In this document: one piece after another, positions 1 through 11,863 of the stretch | How the letters are laid out: every line of letters starts with the position of its first letter | Position numbering within the stretch: position 1 is the stretch's first letter | Source: Zetaproteobacteria bacterium | GTDB lineage: Bacteria; Pseudomonadota; Zetaproteobacteria; Mariprofundales; Mariprofundaceae | Assembly: GCA_021545665.1 (NCBI GenBank) | Contig: JAJRTX010000214.1 | Coordinates: 1 to 16,082, forward strand | Reading direction: 5' to 3' | DNA length: 16,082 nucleotides | The notes under the pieces: model-generated | Seen by the model: only the letters and a program-made list of their open reading frames with translations | The model's database searches: none | Told to the model about the DNA's origin: nothing | Program-made: the position numbers and the translations under genes

Positions 1-655
1 ATTCACCTTTGGCACTGACAGCTGAGATCATATTTAACCTGTACCTGGAGCCTGTCACACTCACCACTGGTGTTTCTCCCGACTTGCCCCATGTCGTACC
101 AGAGTGATAGTCAGACCGAATACCCGATTCATCACCAAAAAAGATAGTCGCCCCTTCATTTCTAGTACGTGCCTTGATCTTTGGATATTCAACCGCCATC
201 TATTCGTTCACCAATACCTCATCCCGTTGCCATGCGCGATGTAGCGGACGTTGTGGCGTAAACCCCGGGCGACGCATGACACGACCCACAGACACCTCAC
301 TCAATGAGGTGCCACTGATCTCGGATCACCTGGCGAATCATGCCTAATGTCCATAGCGCATAAACAAAATTCAGTTGCAATGGGTTCTTGTCATTCACTG
401 TTGTCGCCAACCACTGCATTTGCTCTCCACTGAGCTTCGGTGGCCGACCAGATATGCTACTAGACTTCAGTGCTTCCCATCCACCGTAATGATACGCCGC
501 AAGCTATTTGTAAACAGTCCGGACATACATCTCAAAGGATTTGGCAACTATTTCTGGTGTCTTGCCGTCCAGAATCTGCTGGACGCCTCGAAGCCGCAAG
601 GCTTCCTTTGACTCTGGTTTAGTTTCCTGCCATCACATTCCCGTTTGCCTTTCAT
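1..655 (-). pseudogene. IS630-family transposase remnant, 5' part, decayed
   Basis: Read on the minus strand, this gives the N-terminal half of an IS630-type transposase: a start-like MKGKRE at 655, a helix-turn-helix stretch (LRLRGVQQILDGKTPEIVAK), the family phrase SGRPPKLSG, then KNPLQL, VSVGRVMRR and the start of the DDE domain (FFGDESGIRSD, TTWGKSGETPVV). No single frame is open. The frame changes near 600-625, and again near 317, where two bases appear to be lost before GTSLSEVSV. TAG stops sit at 504-506 and 200-202, both where relatives carry Trp (KWLA and NEWM). The catalytic C-terminal half lies beyond the left edge. I did not identify terminal inverted repeats. The family call is from memory of IS630 proteins and is firm; the boundaries are not. 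Confidence 0.85.
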
Positions 656-717
656 CTTGTAATCATAACGCTACTGGCTGTATTTATGAAGGGCTTAGTA
701 TCAATGTTCGGCAGCAT

Positions 718-747
718 AAAAAAGGAGACCGATTGGCCTCCTTTTTT
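718..747 (-). terminator. Intrinsic terminator, probably bidirectional, downstream of ilvC
   Basis: AAAAAAGGAG (718-727) pairs with CTCCTTTTTT (738-747). Inside are an A/C mismatch, a CC-GG pair and a GATT loop. Either strand ends in a run of six T, so it can stop transcripts from both sides. It lies 18 bp past the ilvC stop and separates ilvC from the IS630 remnant. Confidence 0.8.
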
Positions 748-765
748 GACTTAGGGTAAGAATGA

Positions 766-1785
<1,020 letters not shown>

Positions 1786-1862
1786 TTATTCTCCTGTAGA
1801 TAATAATAAAAGGCGGCGCAGCATAAACATTTCTACGTCAAAGTTCACCTTTTAAGTGTGGA

Positions 1863-1891
1863 ATCATTTAAGATGTCATGACGCTGGTCAA
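1863..1891 (-). promoter_or_regulatory. Possible sigma-70 promoter for ilvC
   Basis: On the minus strand TTGACC (1891-1886) is followed, after 17 bp, by AATGAT (1868-1863). The -35 matches 5 of 6 and the -10 matches 4 of 6 consensus bases. The predicted start near 1856 leaves a leader of about 74 nt before ilvC. This is pattern matching only; ilvC could instead be read through from upstream. Confidence 0.3.
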
Positions 1892-2845
1892 TCAGGAACG
1901 ATGTGCAGGCCTCTCAATCAGATCCAGTTCCTCAAGTCGAATAGCCATTGCTCCAACTGAAACACGGAACTGATCTGCTAATGAATAAAGGTTTCGACCA
2001 CCATAACTTTTAGTGCCGGCAAGTAATCGAGAGATATGCCGTAGCGTTTTATATTTTTTCCGTACTTTCATTAAAGAACTGCAAGATAGCGCAAAAGCGG
2101 TGTCTTCAGTTAACGAGAAGCTTTTAGTGCCAAATATCTCAATAAAGCGTGATTGAACCAGCTTGGCCGGCATGAGGAAGAAGGTAGCAAATTTATCAGC
2201 CTCAAGTTCGATCTGTTCCCGTGATAAAGTTTCGCCATTTAATGCTCTGTCGCGATGAATAGAGCTACTGGTGTCATGAAGGACAGCATGGCCCAATTCA
2301 TGCGCAGCAGTGAAACACAGCGTACTTTGCGGGAATTGCCTTGAAACGTGAACCGACTTTGTTTCGTCGTTAATCACACCTGCTATCTTCACATCACCAC
2401 TATCAGAATAATAAGATCCCAAATCCTCCTCGTAAGAGATGCTGAAACCTAACAGTTCGAGCCCTTTGGCTGGATCTATTACGATTGTTGGATCAGATGG
2501 AGTCCATCCCCACATCTGTTCTCTCTTTAGCCACAATTCTTTAAGCAGCATATTTGCCTGAATCTCAATTTGGCTATGTGAGTAGCGCTGAGCCTTAAAC
2601 ATCATTTTTGAAAAGTCAGATGTAACGTTTGTGTGCTGAGGATTACTATATGCCCCGGTTTCATTTAAGAATATATGGGTTTCTTTTGAAATTGAGCGGG
2701 ATTCACTCATTTGGGCGCTGAGCAACTCTCTCTCATTGTCGACATGCTCAGGATTATCTTTTGTTACAAGGTGATCGATGTGAGCATCTGGATTTTGAAG
2801 CATGAGTCTGCTTTCGGATGTCTGAGATGTTGTAACTTTGCCCAT
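1892..2845 (-). CDS. ImmA/IrrE-family zinc metallopeptidase-like protein, orphan
   Basis: The zinc motif HELGH is at residues 182-186. The downstream IELEADKFATFFLMP supplies the third ligand, probably E213 (27 residues after the second His), with E215 as alternative. The C-terminal stretch LADQFRVSVGAMAIRLEEL is the helical tail usual in this family. Members cleave phage or mobile-element repressors (ImmA) or DdrO-type repressors (IrrE/PprI). I chose the start at 2845 because AAGGAGGG lies just upstream; an in-frame ATG at 2911 lacks such a site. The resulting protein has 317 residues. The first ~90 residues are polar, rich in Ser, Glu, His and Asn, and unrecognised. A short basic insert (MKVRKKYKTLRHISR) precedes the tail. 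No XRE-type repressor is adjacent, so the substrate is unknown. It sits between two biosynthetic genes and may be an insertion or cargo gene. Confidence 0.82.
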   Translation of the reverse strand: MGKVTTSQTSESRLMLQNPDAHIDHLVTKDNPEHVDNERELLSAQMSESRSISKETHIFLNETGAYSNPQHTNVTSDFSKMMFKAQRYSHSQIEIQANMLLKELWLKREQMWGWTPSDPTIVIDPAKGLELLGFSISYEEDLGSYYSDSGDVKIAGVINDETKSVHVSRQFPQSTLCFTAAHELGHAVLHDTSSSIHRDRALNGETLSREQIELEADKFATFFLMPAKLVQSRFIEIFGTKSFSLTEDTAFALSCSSLMKVRKKYKTLRHISRLLAGTKSYGGRNLYSLADQFRVSVGAMAIRLEELDLIERPAHRS

Positions 2846-2922
2846 GCATTCCCTCCTTATCCCACTTCGGCTATGGTAGTTTTTCCTGTAATGGGTCTCT
2901 GTTCGCTGCATGAATTTGCTAC

Positions 2923-2951
2923 ATTATACAGCTATAATTTATTGTTTGCAT
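2923..2951 (-). promoter_or_regulatory. Probable promoter of the ImmA/IrrE-like gene
   Basis: The minus strand carries a perfect TATAAT -10 (2928-2923). The -35 region (about 2951-2945, TGCAAA-like) is poor. A start near 2916 would leave a ~70-nt leader before the AAGGAGGG site. The weak -35 next to a palindrome at 2955-2977 fits a regulated promoter. The strength of the -10 is seen; its use is inferred. Confidence 0.45.
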
Positions 2952-2954
2952 TTG

Positions 2955-2977
2955 AACAGGGCACATTATGCCCTGTT
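2955..2977. repeat. Perfect 9-bp inverted repeat, candidate operator or weak terminator
   Basis: AACAGGGCA (2955-2963), spacer CATTA, TGCCCTGTT (2969-2977). It lies directly upstream of the -35 region of the ImmA-like gene and 94 bp past the argB stop. A minus-strand transcript leaving argB would form a stable hairpin here, but no U-tract follows, so an operator fits at least as well as a terminator. Confidence 0.6.
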
Positions 2978-3070
2978 TGATTATTTGGCAACCAGGCACT
3001 GTACTGTTCTTGTCCGAGGAAAGCAGGAGGGCTGGATTTATTGGCTCTGGTAGCGGGGTCTAATTGCACG

Positions 3071-4470
<1,400 letters not shown>

Positions 4471-4707
4471 AAATAAACCTTTTTAATATAAAGTGGCCAA
4501 AGCCTAACTTGAATGTAAGCGCCTGTTAACATTAATTCTGACTGAAGCGATGCTGCCCCATACAAGCCACTCAAGGCGCGAGGTGAGAGGTTTGGAAAGT
4601 CTAAACGAATGATAAATCATGCTTATATAATAGGCACAATTCTAATACACTGCTTAAACTATAATCGAAATATAGCAATCTACTGTGGGTTTCCGTAAAA
4701 AACTGCA

Positions 4708-4726
4708 TGGCATCCAAGTTGCTTTA
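4708..4726 (+). promoter_or_regulatory. Sigma-54 (-24/-12) promoter of nirBDC
   Basis: TGGCATCCAAGTTGCTTTA has GG at 4709-4710 and GC at 4721-4722, separated by exactly 10 bp, and a full TTGCTT -12 box. This is close to the RpoN consensus TGGCAC-N5-TTGC. The start is predicted near 4734, giving a ~29-nt leader to nirB. The 292-bp gap upstream (4471-4762) between divergent genes has room for enhancer sites, but I found no clear NtrC palindrome in it. A TATAAT-like box also occurs at 4626-4631 and another at 4660-4665, without good -35 partners. Confidence 0.75.
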
Positions 4727-4762
4727 TATCCATATACATAAAATTTTTTTCTCGAGGTTGAA

Positions 4763-7231
4763 ATGGGCAGTAAGAAGAAACTGGTAATGATTGGTAATGG
4801 CATGGCTGGTGTGCGTACGATTGAAGAAATTCTTGAAGCCAATCCGGACATGTTTGACATCACGATATTCGGCGCTGAAAAGCATCCGAACTATAATCGC
4901 ATCCTGCTCTCGCCTGTTTTGGCCGGCGATATGGCGATTGAGGATATCATCTTAAATGATGAACAATGGTATGCGGACAACGGTATCACTTTGCATATGG
5001 GCAAACAGATCAGGGAAATTCAGCGTGGTTATAAAAAGGTTGTTGCTGAAGATGGCACTGAGGCTGAATATGATAATCTGATTATCGCTACAGGCTCTAA
5101 CCCGTTCATGATTCCAATTCCCGGTGCAGATAAGGAAGGCATCATCTCATTTCGCAATATTGAAGATTGTGAAATCATGTTCGAGGCGGCCAAAAAATAT
5201 AAAACAGCAGCAGTGATTGGCGGCGGTTTGCTGGGTCTTGAAGCGGCCAAGGGTCTGGTTAGTCTCGGTATGGATGTGACGGTGATTCATGATCAGCCCA
5301 CGCTGATGAATATGCAACTGGATCAGATCGCTGGTGATATGTTGCAGACATCTCTTGAAGGGCAGGGTATTAAATTTCGCCTGTCAACACTGACTGCTGC
5401 GATTCTGGGCAAAGAGCGCGCCACAGGCCTGTTGTTTGCCGATGGTTCGATGCTGGATTGCGATCTGCTGGTTATGGCTGTGGGCATTCGCCCCAATATC
5501 GCACTGGCCCGAGATGCCGGCATATATTGCAATCGTGGCATTGTTGTGAATGACCATATGCAGACTGTAACCGATCCATCGATTTGCGCGGTAGGTGAGT
5601 GCGTTGAACATCGGGGGACGACCTATGGCACTGTTGCACCACTGTTCGAGCAGGCCAGAATCCTTGCTAATCTGATCACCGGTCAGGGTTTGAAGAGCTA
5701 TGGCGGAACAGCCGTTTCCACCCGTCTTAAAATTACCGATGTCGATGTTTTTTCCGCCGGTGATTTTCATGGTTCCGCTGAAGCGGATGTTATTGAATAT
5801 CTGGACAAGTCAGGCGGCATATACAAAAAACTGGTGCTGGAGGATAATAAAATTACCGGTGCGGTCATGTTTGGCGACACTGCTGACGGCCCGAGCTTCT
5901 TTAATATGTTGCAGGAGGGCAAGGATGTCTCCGCCAGGCGCTCATCGTTGTTATTCGGTCAGTCATCTCTGGGCGATTCCGGCCACTCGGGCATCAATCA
6001 GATCTCGGCCATGACCGACGATACTATTGTTTGCGGTTGCAACGGCACGACTAAAAAGACCATCGTTGATGCCATCGCCAAAGAAGGCTGTACCACGCGC
6101 AAGGAGGTGACGGCCTGCACCAAGGCGGGAGGTTCCTGTGGCGGCTGTATCGGGCTGGTGGAGCAGCTGTTGGCCTCGGTGCTTGGCACAGCCTTTGATG
6201 CGTCGGCAGAGAAAGAATCAATCTGCGGATGTACCAAATTAAGCCATGAAGAGGTTAAGGATGAAATCAGGAATCAGCATCTGACCGGCGTACACGAGAC
6301 GATGGAAGTGCTGCTCTGGAAGGGTGAGGGCTGTCATATATGCCGCCCCGCCATCAACTACTATACTGGCATGATCTGGCCGCTGGAAGCGGAAGATGAT
6401 CGCTATTCCCGGGTCGTCAATGAGAAGATGCATGCCAATATCCAGAAGGATGGCACCTACTCGGTGATTCCGCGTATTCATGGTGGCGAGGCCAAGGCAG
6501 ATGATCTGATTCGCCTTGGCGAGGTGGCCAAAAAATACAATATTAAAACCATCAAAATTACCGGCGGTCAACGTATCGGCCTGTATGGTATAAAGAAAGA
6601 GGATCTTGTTTCGGTATGGCGCGATCTGGATATGCCATCCGGATTCGCCTACGGCAAGGCGTTGCGGACTGTGAAAACCTGTGTCGGTTCCGAATGGTGT
6701 CGCTTTGGCACGCAGAACTCCACGGCCATGGGCATCCGGCTGGAAGAAATATTTGATCGCAGCTGGTATCCGGCCAAGACAAAACTTGCAGCCTCCGGCT
6801 GCCCACGAAACTGCGCCGAAGCGACCATCAAGGATCTGGGCGTGGTTGGCGTTGAGGGCGGCTGGGAAATCTATGTCGGCGGCAACGGCGGCGTGAAAGT
6901 GCGCGCCTGTGATCTGCTCTGTCTGGTCAAGAGCGATGACGAGGTTGTGGAGATCGCCAAGGCATATTTACAGCATTACCGTGAAACAGGTCGTCATAAC
7001 GAGCGTTGTGCCCCGTGGCTGGAACGCATTGGCCTGGAGAAGGTCAAACAGGCGGTTGTAGAAGACGTCGAGAATCGCCAGGCCCTGGTTGAACGCATGG
7101 ATCTGTATCTGTCCACACTGACAACCGATCCATGGCAGGAACGTTTGAAGGATGAAAAGCAGCCCGGCCAAATGAGGCAATTCAATGAATACACGCCGAT
7201 TGAAATCCCGGTACAGGTGGTGAACGCATGA
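4763..7231 (+). CDS. nirB: Nitrite reductase [NAD(P)H], large subunit (siroheme)
   Basis: This enzyme reduces nitrite to ammonium with NAD(P)H in the cytosol, together with NirD. The 822-residue protein shows, in order: an N-terminal FAD site GNGMAG (11-16); a second Rossmann motif IGGGLLGLEAA (~150-160); a Bfd-like [2Fe-2S] Cys cluster from CGC at 424 (CGCNGTT, with SCGGC following); a second, degenerate Bfd-like unit from C488 (CGCTK, CHICRP); and the siroheme/[4Fe-4S] half-domains. The cluster ligands are C640, C646 (C-x5-C) and C680, C684 (C-x3-C). Length and order match assimilatory and respiratory NirB. The ATG at 4763 has GAGG five bases upstream. The stop overlaps the nirD start by 4 bp. 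The sigma-54 promoter points to nitrogen-limited, assimilatory use. Confidence 0.97.
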   Translation: MGSKKKLVMIGNGMAGVRTIEEILEANPDMFDITIFGAEKHPNYNRILLSPVLAGDMAIEDIILNDEQWYADNGITLHMGKQIREIQRGYKKVVAEDGTEAEYDNLIIATGSNPFMIPIPGADKEGIISFRNIEDCEIMFEAAKKYKTAAVIGGGLLGLEAAKGLVSLGMDVTVIHDQPTLMNMQLDQIAGDMLQTSLEGQGIKFRLSTLTAAILGKERATGLLFADGSMLDCDLLVMAVGIRPNIALARDAGIYCNRGIVVNDHMQTVTDPSICAVGECVEHRGTTYGTVAPLFEQARILANLITGQGLKSYGGTAVSTRLKITDVDVFSAGDFHGSAEADVIEYLDKSGGIYKKLVLEDNKITGAVMFGDTADGPSFFNMLQEGKDVSARRSSLLFGQSSLGDSGHSGINQISAMTDDTIVCGCNGTTKKTIVDAIAKEGCTTRKEVTACTKAGGSCGGCIGLVEQLLASVLGTAFDASAEKESICGCTKLSHEEVKDEIRNQHLTGVHETMEVLLWKGEGCHICRPAINYYTGMIWPLEAEDDRYSRVVNEKMHANIQKDGTYSVIPRIHGGEAKADDLIRLGEVAKKYNIKTIKITGGQRIGLYGIKKEDLVSVWRDLDMPSGFAYGKALRTVKTCVGSEWCRFGTQNSTAMGIRLEEIFDRSWYPAKTKLAASGCPRNCAEATIKDLGVVGVEGGWEIYVGGNGGVKVRACDLLCLVKSDDEVVEIAKAYLQHYRETGRHNERCAPWLERIGLEKVKQAVVEDVENRQALVERMDLYLSTLTTDPWQERLKDEKQPGQMRQFNEYTPIEIPVQVVNA

Positions 7232-7563
7232 GTGGTGAGATGAATAGTCAAGCAGCAGTAAAATGGCAGTCAATCTGCCAGATCGAAGAAATCCCCCGAC
7301 TAGGTGGACGCACGGTGCGTGCCGGTCAGATGGAGATCGCTCTGTTCCGCCTGAGCAATGACCGTATCAGAGCAGTCGATAACCGTTGCCCTCATAAGCA
7401 GGGGCCATTGGCCGAAGGCATAGTCAGCGGTGATACCATCATCTGTCCACTGCACGCCCAGAAAATTAATTTGGAAACTGGCGAAGTGCTGCCACCAAAT
7501 TCCGGCTGCGTAAAGATCTATGCAGTAAAAATTATTGATGGAGAAGTGTTACTACAACTATAA
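7228..7563 (+). CDS. nirD: Nitrite reductase small subunit, Rieske-type
   Basis: This is the small partner of NirB, 111 residues. Unlike the E. coli NirD, which has lost the cluster residues, it keeps a full Rieske ligand set: C54-P-H56 and C73-P-L-H76. It probably binds a [2Fe-2S] cluster and may pass electrons within the NirBD complex (family inference). The start ATG lies in the ATGA overlap with the nirB stop, so the two are translationally coupled. The FNT channel gene follows 49 bp after the stop and completes the nirBDC unit. Confidence 0.94.
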   Translation: MSGEMNSQAAVKWQSICQIEEIPRLGGRTVRAGQMEIALFRLSNDRIRAVDNRCPHKQGPLAEGIVSGDTIICPLHAQKINLETGEVLPPNSGCVKIYAVKIIDGEVLLQL

Positions 7564-7612
7564 ATATATTAATAATGAATATAAAAGAACAGATAAACAA
7601 AGGAGAAGAAAA

Positions 7613-8416
7613 GTGGCTTATGTAAAACCGGAAGATGTTGTTGAAAACATGTTGAGGGCAGGTGCCAGCAAAGGGGGGCTATTCGTAAAAGACCTCCTGA
7701 TAAGAGGAATATTATCGGGTGTATTTCTGGGTTACGCCACTACCCTTGCTATTACTGCAATCACGCAAACCGGTATAGGCATTGTGGGGGCGATAATTTT
7801 CCCGGTTGGCTTTGTCATGATCATTCTGCTGGGGCTGGAACTGGCGACGGGCAACTTCGCCCTGATGCCGATTGCGGTTATGGATGGCAGAACCAGCATG
7901 GGCAAGCTGGCATTTAACTGGACATGGGTGCTGATTGGCAACCTGATTGGTGGCGTTCTGTATGCCTTTATGTATTACATCGTTATGACAAAGATGGGCC
8001 ATATCGATCCCACAACCATTGCTGCCACAAAGAAGATTATGGCTATTGCTGAGAAGAAAACGCTTGCTTATGCCAATCTGGGCTTCGCTGGCACGATCTC
8101 CGCCTTTACCAGTGCAATGCTGTGTAACTGGATGGTGACGCTGGGTGCGGTGATGGCGCTGACTTCGACAACAACCATTGGCAAAATCGCAGCCATGTGG
8201 CTGCCGATCATGACTTTTTTTGCGTTGGGTTATGAGCATGCCATCGTCAATATGTTTGTCATTCCGGCCGGTATCATGTTTGGAGCCAATGTCACGGTGG
8301 CTGACTGGTGGCTTTGGAATGAGATACCGGTCATTCTGGGTAACATTGTTGGCGGCATGCTATTTACAGGCATAGCGCTTTATGTGACTGCGAGGAAAAA
8401 GGCTGTGCCAACTTAA
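7613..8416 (+). CDS. nirC: Formate/nitrite transporter (FNT) family channel, probable nitrite channel
   Basis: This is a pentameric inner-membrane channel for small monovalent anions; being third after nirBD it most likely imports or exports nitrite. FNT signatures are visible: LELATGNF (75-82), CNWMVTLGAV in the middle, GYEHAIVNMF with the conserved pore H209, and NEIPVILGNIVGG near the end, with about six hydrophobic segments. I placed the start at a GTG (7613) because AGGAG is at 7601-7605, seven bases upstream. This gives 267 residues, the normal NirC size. A longer in-frame start at 7535 overlaps nirD, lacks a site and adds a non-membrane KR/Y-rich leader. Substrate choice (nitrite versus formate) rests on context. 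Confidence 0.9.
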   Translation: MAYVKPEDVVENMLRAGASKGGLFVKDLLIRGILSGVFLGYATTLAITAITQTGIGIVGAIIFPVGFVMIILLGLELATGNFALMPIAVMDGRTSMGKLAFNWTWVLIGNLIGGVLYAFMYYIVMTKMGHIDPTTIAATKKIMAIAEKKTLAYANLGFAGTISAFTSAMLCNWMVTLGAVMALTSTTTIGKIAAMWLPIMTFFALGYEHAIVNMFVIPAGIMFGANVTVADWWLWNEIPVILGNIVGGMLFTGIALYVTARKKAVPT

Positions 8417-8447
8417 GATCTAAATACGCGAGCATCTGATTTTGCGA

Positions 8448-8476
8448 GCAAAGGCGAAGCCACGTTTTTCCTTTGC
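8448..8476 (+). terminator. Weak terminator-like inverted repeat after nirC
   Basis: GCAAAGG (8448-8454) and CCTTTGC (8470-8476) form a 7-bp stem around a 15-nt loop containing a TTTTT run. It lies 32 bp past the nirC stop. There is no U-tract after the stem, so termination here is uncertain; no better candidate is visible before the next promoter. Confidence 0.3.
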
Positions 8477-8632
8477 ATACAATAACAGCACCCCAGGCAC
8501 ATTTTCAGTTCCACATCTATGCATATAATATAATCAGTCTTGCATATAGTTTAATCAAATGAGGGCTGGAAGAGCATGTGAATGTTTCATTAACCTGTTG
8601 ATTATATTTGAATTGTCACAATTTATTATATT

Positions 8633-8649
8633 TGGCACATGGGGTGCTA
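8633..8649 (+). promoter_or_regulatory. Sigma-54 (-24/-12) promoter of the porin-glnK-amtB unit
   Basis: TGGCACATGGGGTGCTA has GG at 8634-8635 and GC at 8646-8647, exactly 10 bp apart, and a perfect TGGCAC -24 element. The start is predicted near 8659, giving a leader of about 44 nt with AAGGAG at 8687-8692. The AT-rich stretch upstream has three TGCATA copies (8474, 8520, 8541), the last two 21 bp apart, which could be activator or IHF-type sites; I saw no classical NtrC palindrome. Confidence 0.78.
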
Positions 8650-8702
8650 CATAGGGCAAGCAGCTTCTGGTTGCATTAACTAAATCAAGGAGACAAGTAA
8701 AA

Positions 8703-9930
<1,228 letters not shown>

Positions 9931-9960
9931 GTCATAATTAAAAAGGAGAGGAATAAAATC

Positions 9961-11247
9961 ATGAAAAAAATCATGTTCAGAATCGGCTTGATGCTTCCCA
10001 TGGCGCTGTTGATGCCGGGTATGGCATTTGCCGAAGATACATTGAATTCAGGTGATACTGCCTGGATGATTACCGCCACTGCGCTGGTGTTGCTGATGAC
10101 TCTACCGGGTCTGGCACTGTTTTACGGCGGCATGGTGCGCAAGAAGAATGTGCTTTCCATGGCCATGCAAACCATTGCTATCGCATCACTCATGAGCGTG
10201 TTGTGGGTTGTGCTGGGTTATTCGCTGGCCTTTGGTGAAGGTACTGCCTTTATTGGTGGCCTGGGTAAGGCGTTTTTCTCAGGCGTAGATTATGACACAT
10301 TGTCCGGCACCATTCCAGAATCTGTGTTTGCAACCTTCCAGATGACATTTGCCATTATCACCCCGGTTCTCATTATTGGCGCTTTTGCCGAGCGAATGAA
10401 GTTTTCCGCTGTGATGCTATTTACCGGAATCTGGGTGCTGGCTGTCTATGCACCTATCTGTCACTGGGTTTGGGGCGGCGGTTTGTTCGCTGATGATGGT
10501 GTGCTCGACTTTGCTGGCGGCACTGTTGTCCATATCAATGCCGGTATTGCCGGCCTTGTTTGCGCCCTCGTACTGGGTAAACGTACCGGTTATCCAAAAG
10601 AACCTATGATGCCGCATAATCTGACTCTGACCGTGATTGGTACTGCTTTGCTCTGGGTTGGGTGGATCGGTTTCAATGCGGGTTCGGAATTGGCTGCTGA
10701 TGGCACTGCGGGTATGGCTTTATTGGTAACACAGGTAGCGGCTGCAACAGCTGTTCTGGCTTGGTGCCTGGCTGAATATATGGTGTTCAAAAAAGCAAGT
10801 CTGCTGGGCGCATGTTCCGGTGCTATAGCCGGTTTGGTTGCAATTACGCCGGCTTCCGGGTTTGTTGGACCTATTGGTGCTCTGGCTATTGGTTTCGCTT
10901 CCGGCATAGTTTGCTTCTGTGCTGTCGCATTCATGAAGAAGGCACTTGGTTATGATGATTCACTGGATGCTTTCGGCGTTCATGGCATTGGCGGCATTGT
11001 TGGCGCAATCCTGACAGGCATATTTGTTTCCACATCATTTGGAGGTGTGGGTTTTGCTGAAGGTATGAGCATGGGTAGTCAAGTATTTGTTCAGCTTAAG
11101 GCAATTGTTGCAACTATTGCGTATTGCGGTATCGTAACCTTTATTATTCTGAAGTTTATTGATACTGTTATAGGCTTGCGTGTTGATGAAGATGCGGAAC
11201 GCGAAGGTCTTGATATTACATCACATGGTGAGCAGGTGCTAAACTAA
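9961..11247 (+). CDS. amtB: Ammonium transporter, Amt family, with cleaved signal peptide
   Basis: This is a trimeric inner-membrane ammonium channel. It has 428 residues with a signal peptide ending AFA24, then eleven hydrophobic helices. The twin pore histidines are H191 (GGTVVHINAG) and H341 (FGVHGIGG); subtracting the signal gives 167 and 317, within one residue of the E. coli AmtB pair. The D-F-A-G-G motif before the first His and AFAERMKF are conserved. The C-terminal tail (DEDAEREGLDITSHGE) is the usual GlnK docking segment. GGAGAGG lies before the ATG. It follows glnK1 by 30 bp. A long hairpin follows at 11335-11367. Confidence 0.96.
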   Translation: MKKIMFRIGLMLPMALLMPGMAFAEDTLNSGDTAWMITATALVLLMTLPGLALFYGGMVRKKNVLSMAMQTIAIASLMSVLWVVLGYSLAFGEGTAFIGGLGKAFFSGVDYDTLSGTIPESVFATFQMTFAIITPVLIIGAFAERMKFSAVMLFTGIWVLAVYAPICHWVWGGGLFADDGVLDFAGGTVVHINAGIAGLVCALVLGKRTGYPKEPMMPHNLTLTVIGTALLWVGWIGFNAGSELAADGTAGMALLVTQVAAATAVLAWCLAEYMVFKKASLLGACSGAIAGLVAITPASGFVGPIGALAIGFASGIVCFCAVAFMKKALGYDDSLDAFGVHGIGGIVGAILTGIFVSTSFGGVGFAEGMSMGSQVFVQLKAIVATIAYCGIVTFIILKFIDTVIGLRVDEDAEREGLDITSHGEQVLN

Positions 11248-11334
11248 TAGGATAACAGTAGTCATTTGGAGATTGTGGAGGATGATTATAAAATAATCTC
11301 ACCTGGCAGTGAATTAAAATGTCTTCTACATATA

Positions 11335-11367
11335 GAGTCGGGAGCGGAAATGTTCTGCTCCCGATTC
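11335..11367 (+). terminator. Long near-perfect hairpin after amtB1 (terminator-like, no U-tract)
   Basis: GAGTCGGGAGC (11335-11345) pairs with GCTCCCGATTC (11357-11367); the stem continues with GGAA/TTCT to a 3-nt ATG loop, 15 pairs in all including two G-T wobbles. The following bases (AAACAGG) are not T-rich, so it is not a standard terminator. It may be a 3' mRNA-stabilising or processing hairpin dividing the two glnK-amt modules. Confidence 0.55.
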
Positions 11368-11474
11368 AAACAGGCAACAGCTCAGGCGACTGTAAAGTTT
11401 TAATATTGGTAGGTCTGATTCTCCGATGCGTGCTGCGATGCGAAAACCAAAATTTCCCTGTATAACCCCGTAGC

Positions 11475-11863
<389 letters not shown>

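Noticed and set aside
2846..2911. Longer start at 2911 for the ImmA-like gene
   Set aside because: It would translate the AAGGAGGG ribosome site itself; the 2845 ATG fits better.
2933..2938. Plus-strand TATAAT in the argB/ImmA-like gap
   Set aside because: No plus-strand gene follows and no -35 fits; probably chance in an AT-rich promoter region.
7535..7612. Extended ATG start for the FNT channel
   Set aside because: It overlaps nirD and lacks a ribosome site; GTG at 7613 has AGGAG at correct spacing and gives the family length.
8474..8546. Three TGCATA copies before the porin promoter as a CRISPR or integron-like array
   Set aside because: Units are only 6-8 bp with irregular spacing and no cas or integrase gene; at most activator sites.
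8500..8632. NtrC binding sites upstream of the porin promoter
   Set aside because: GCACCCCAGGCAC looked promising but is not the required dyad; no second site of correct form was found.
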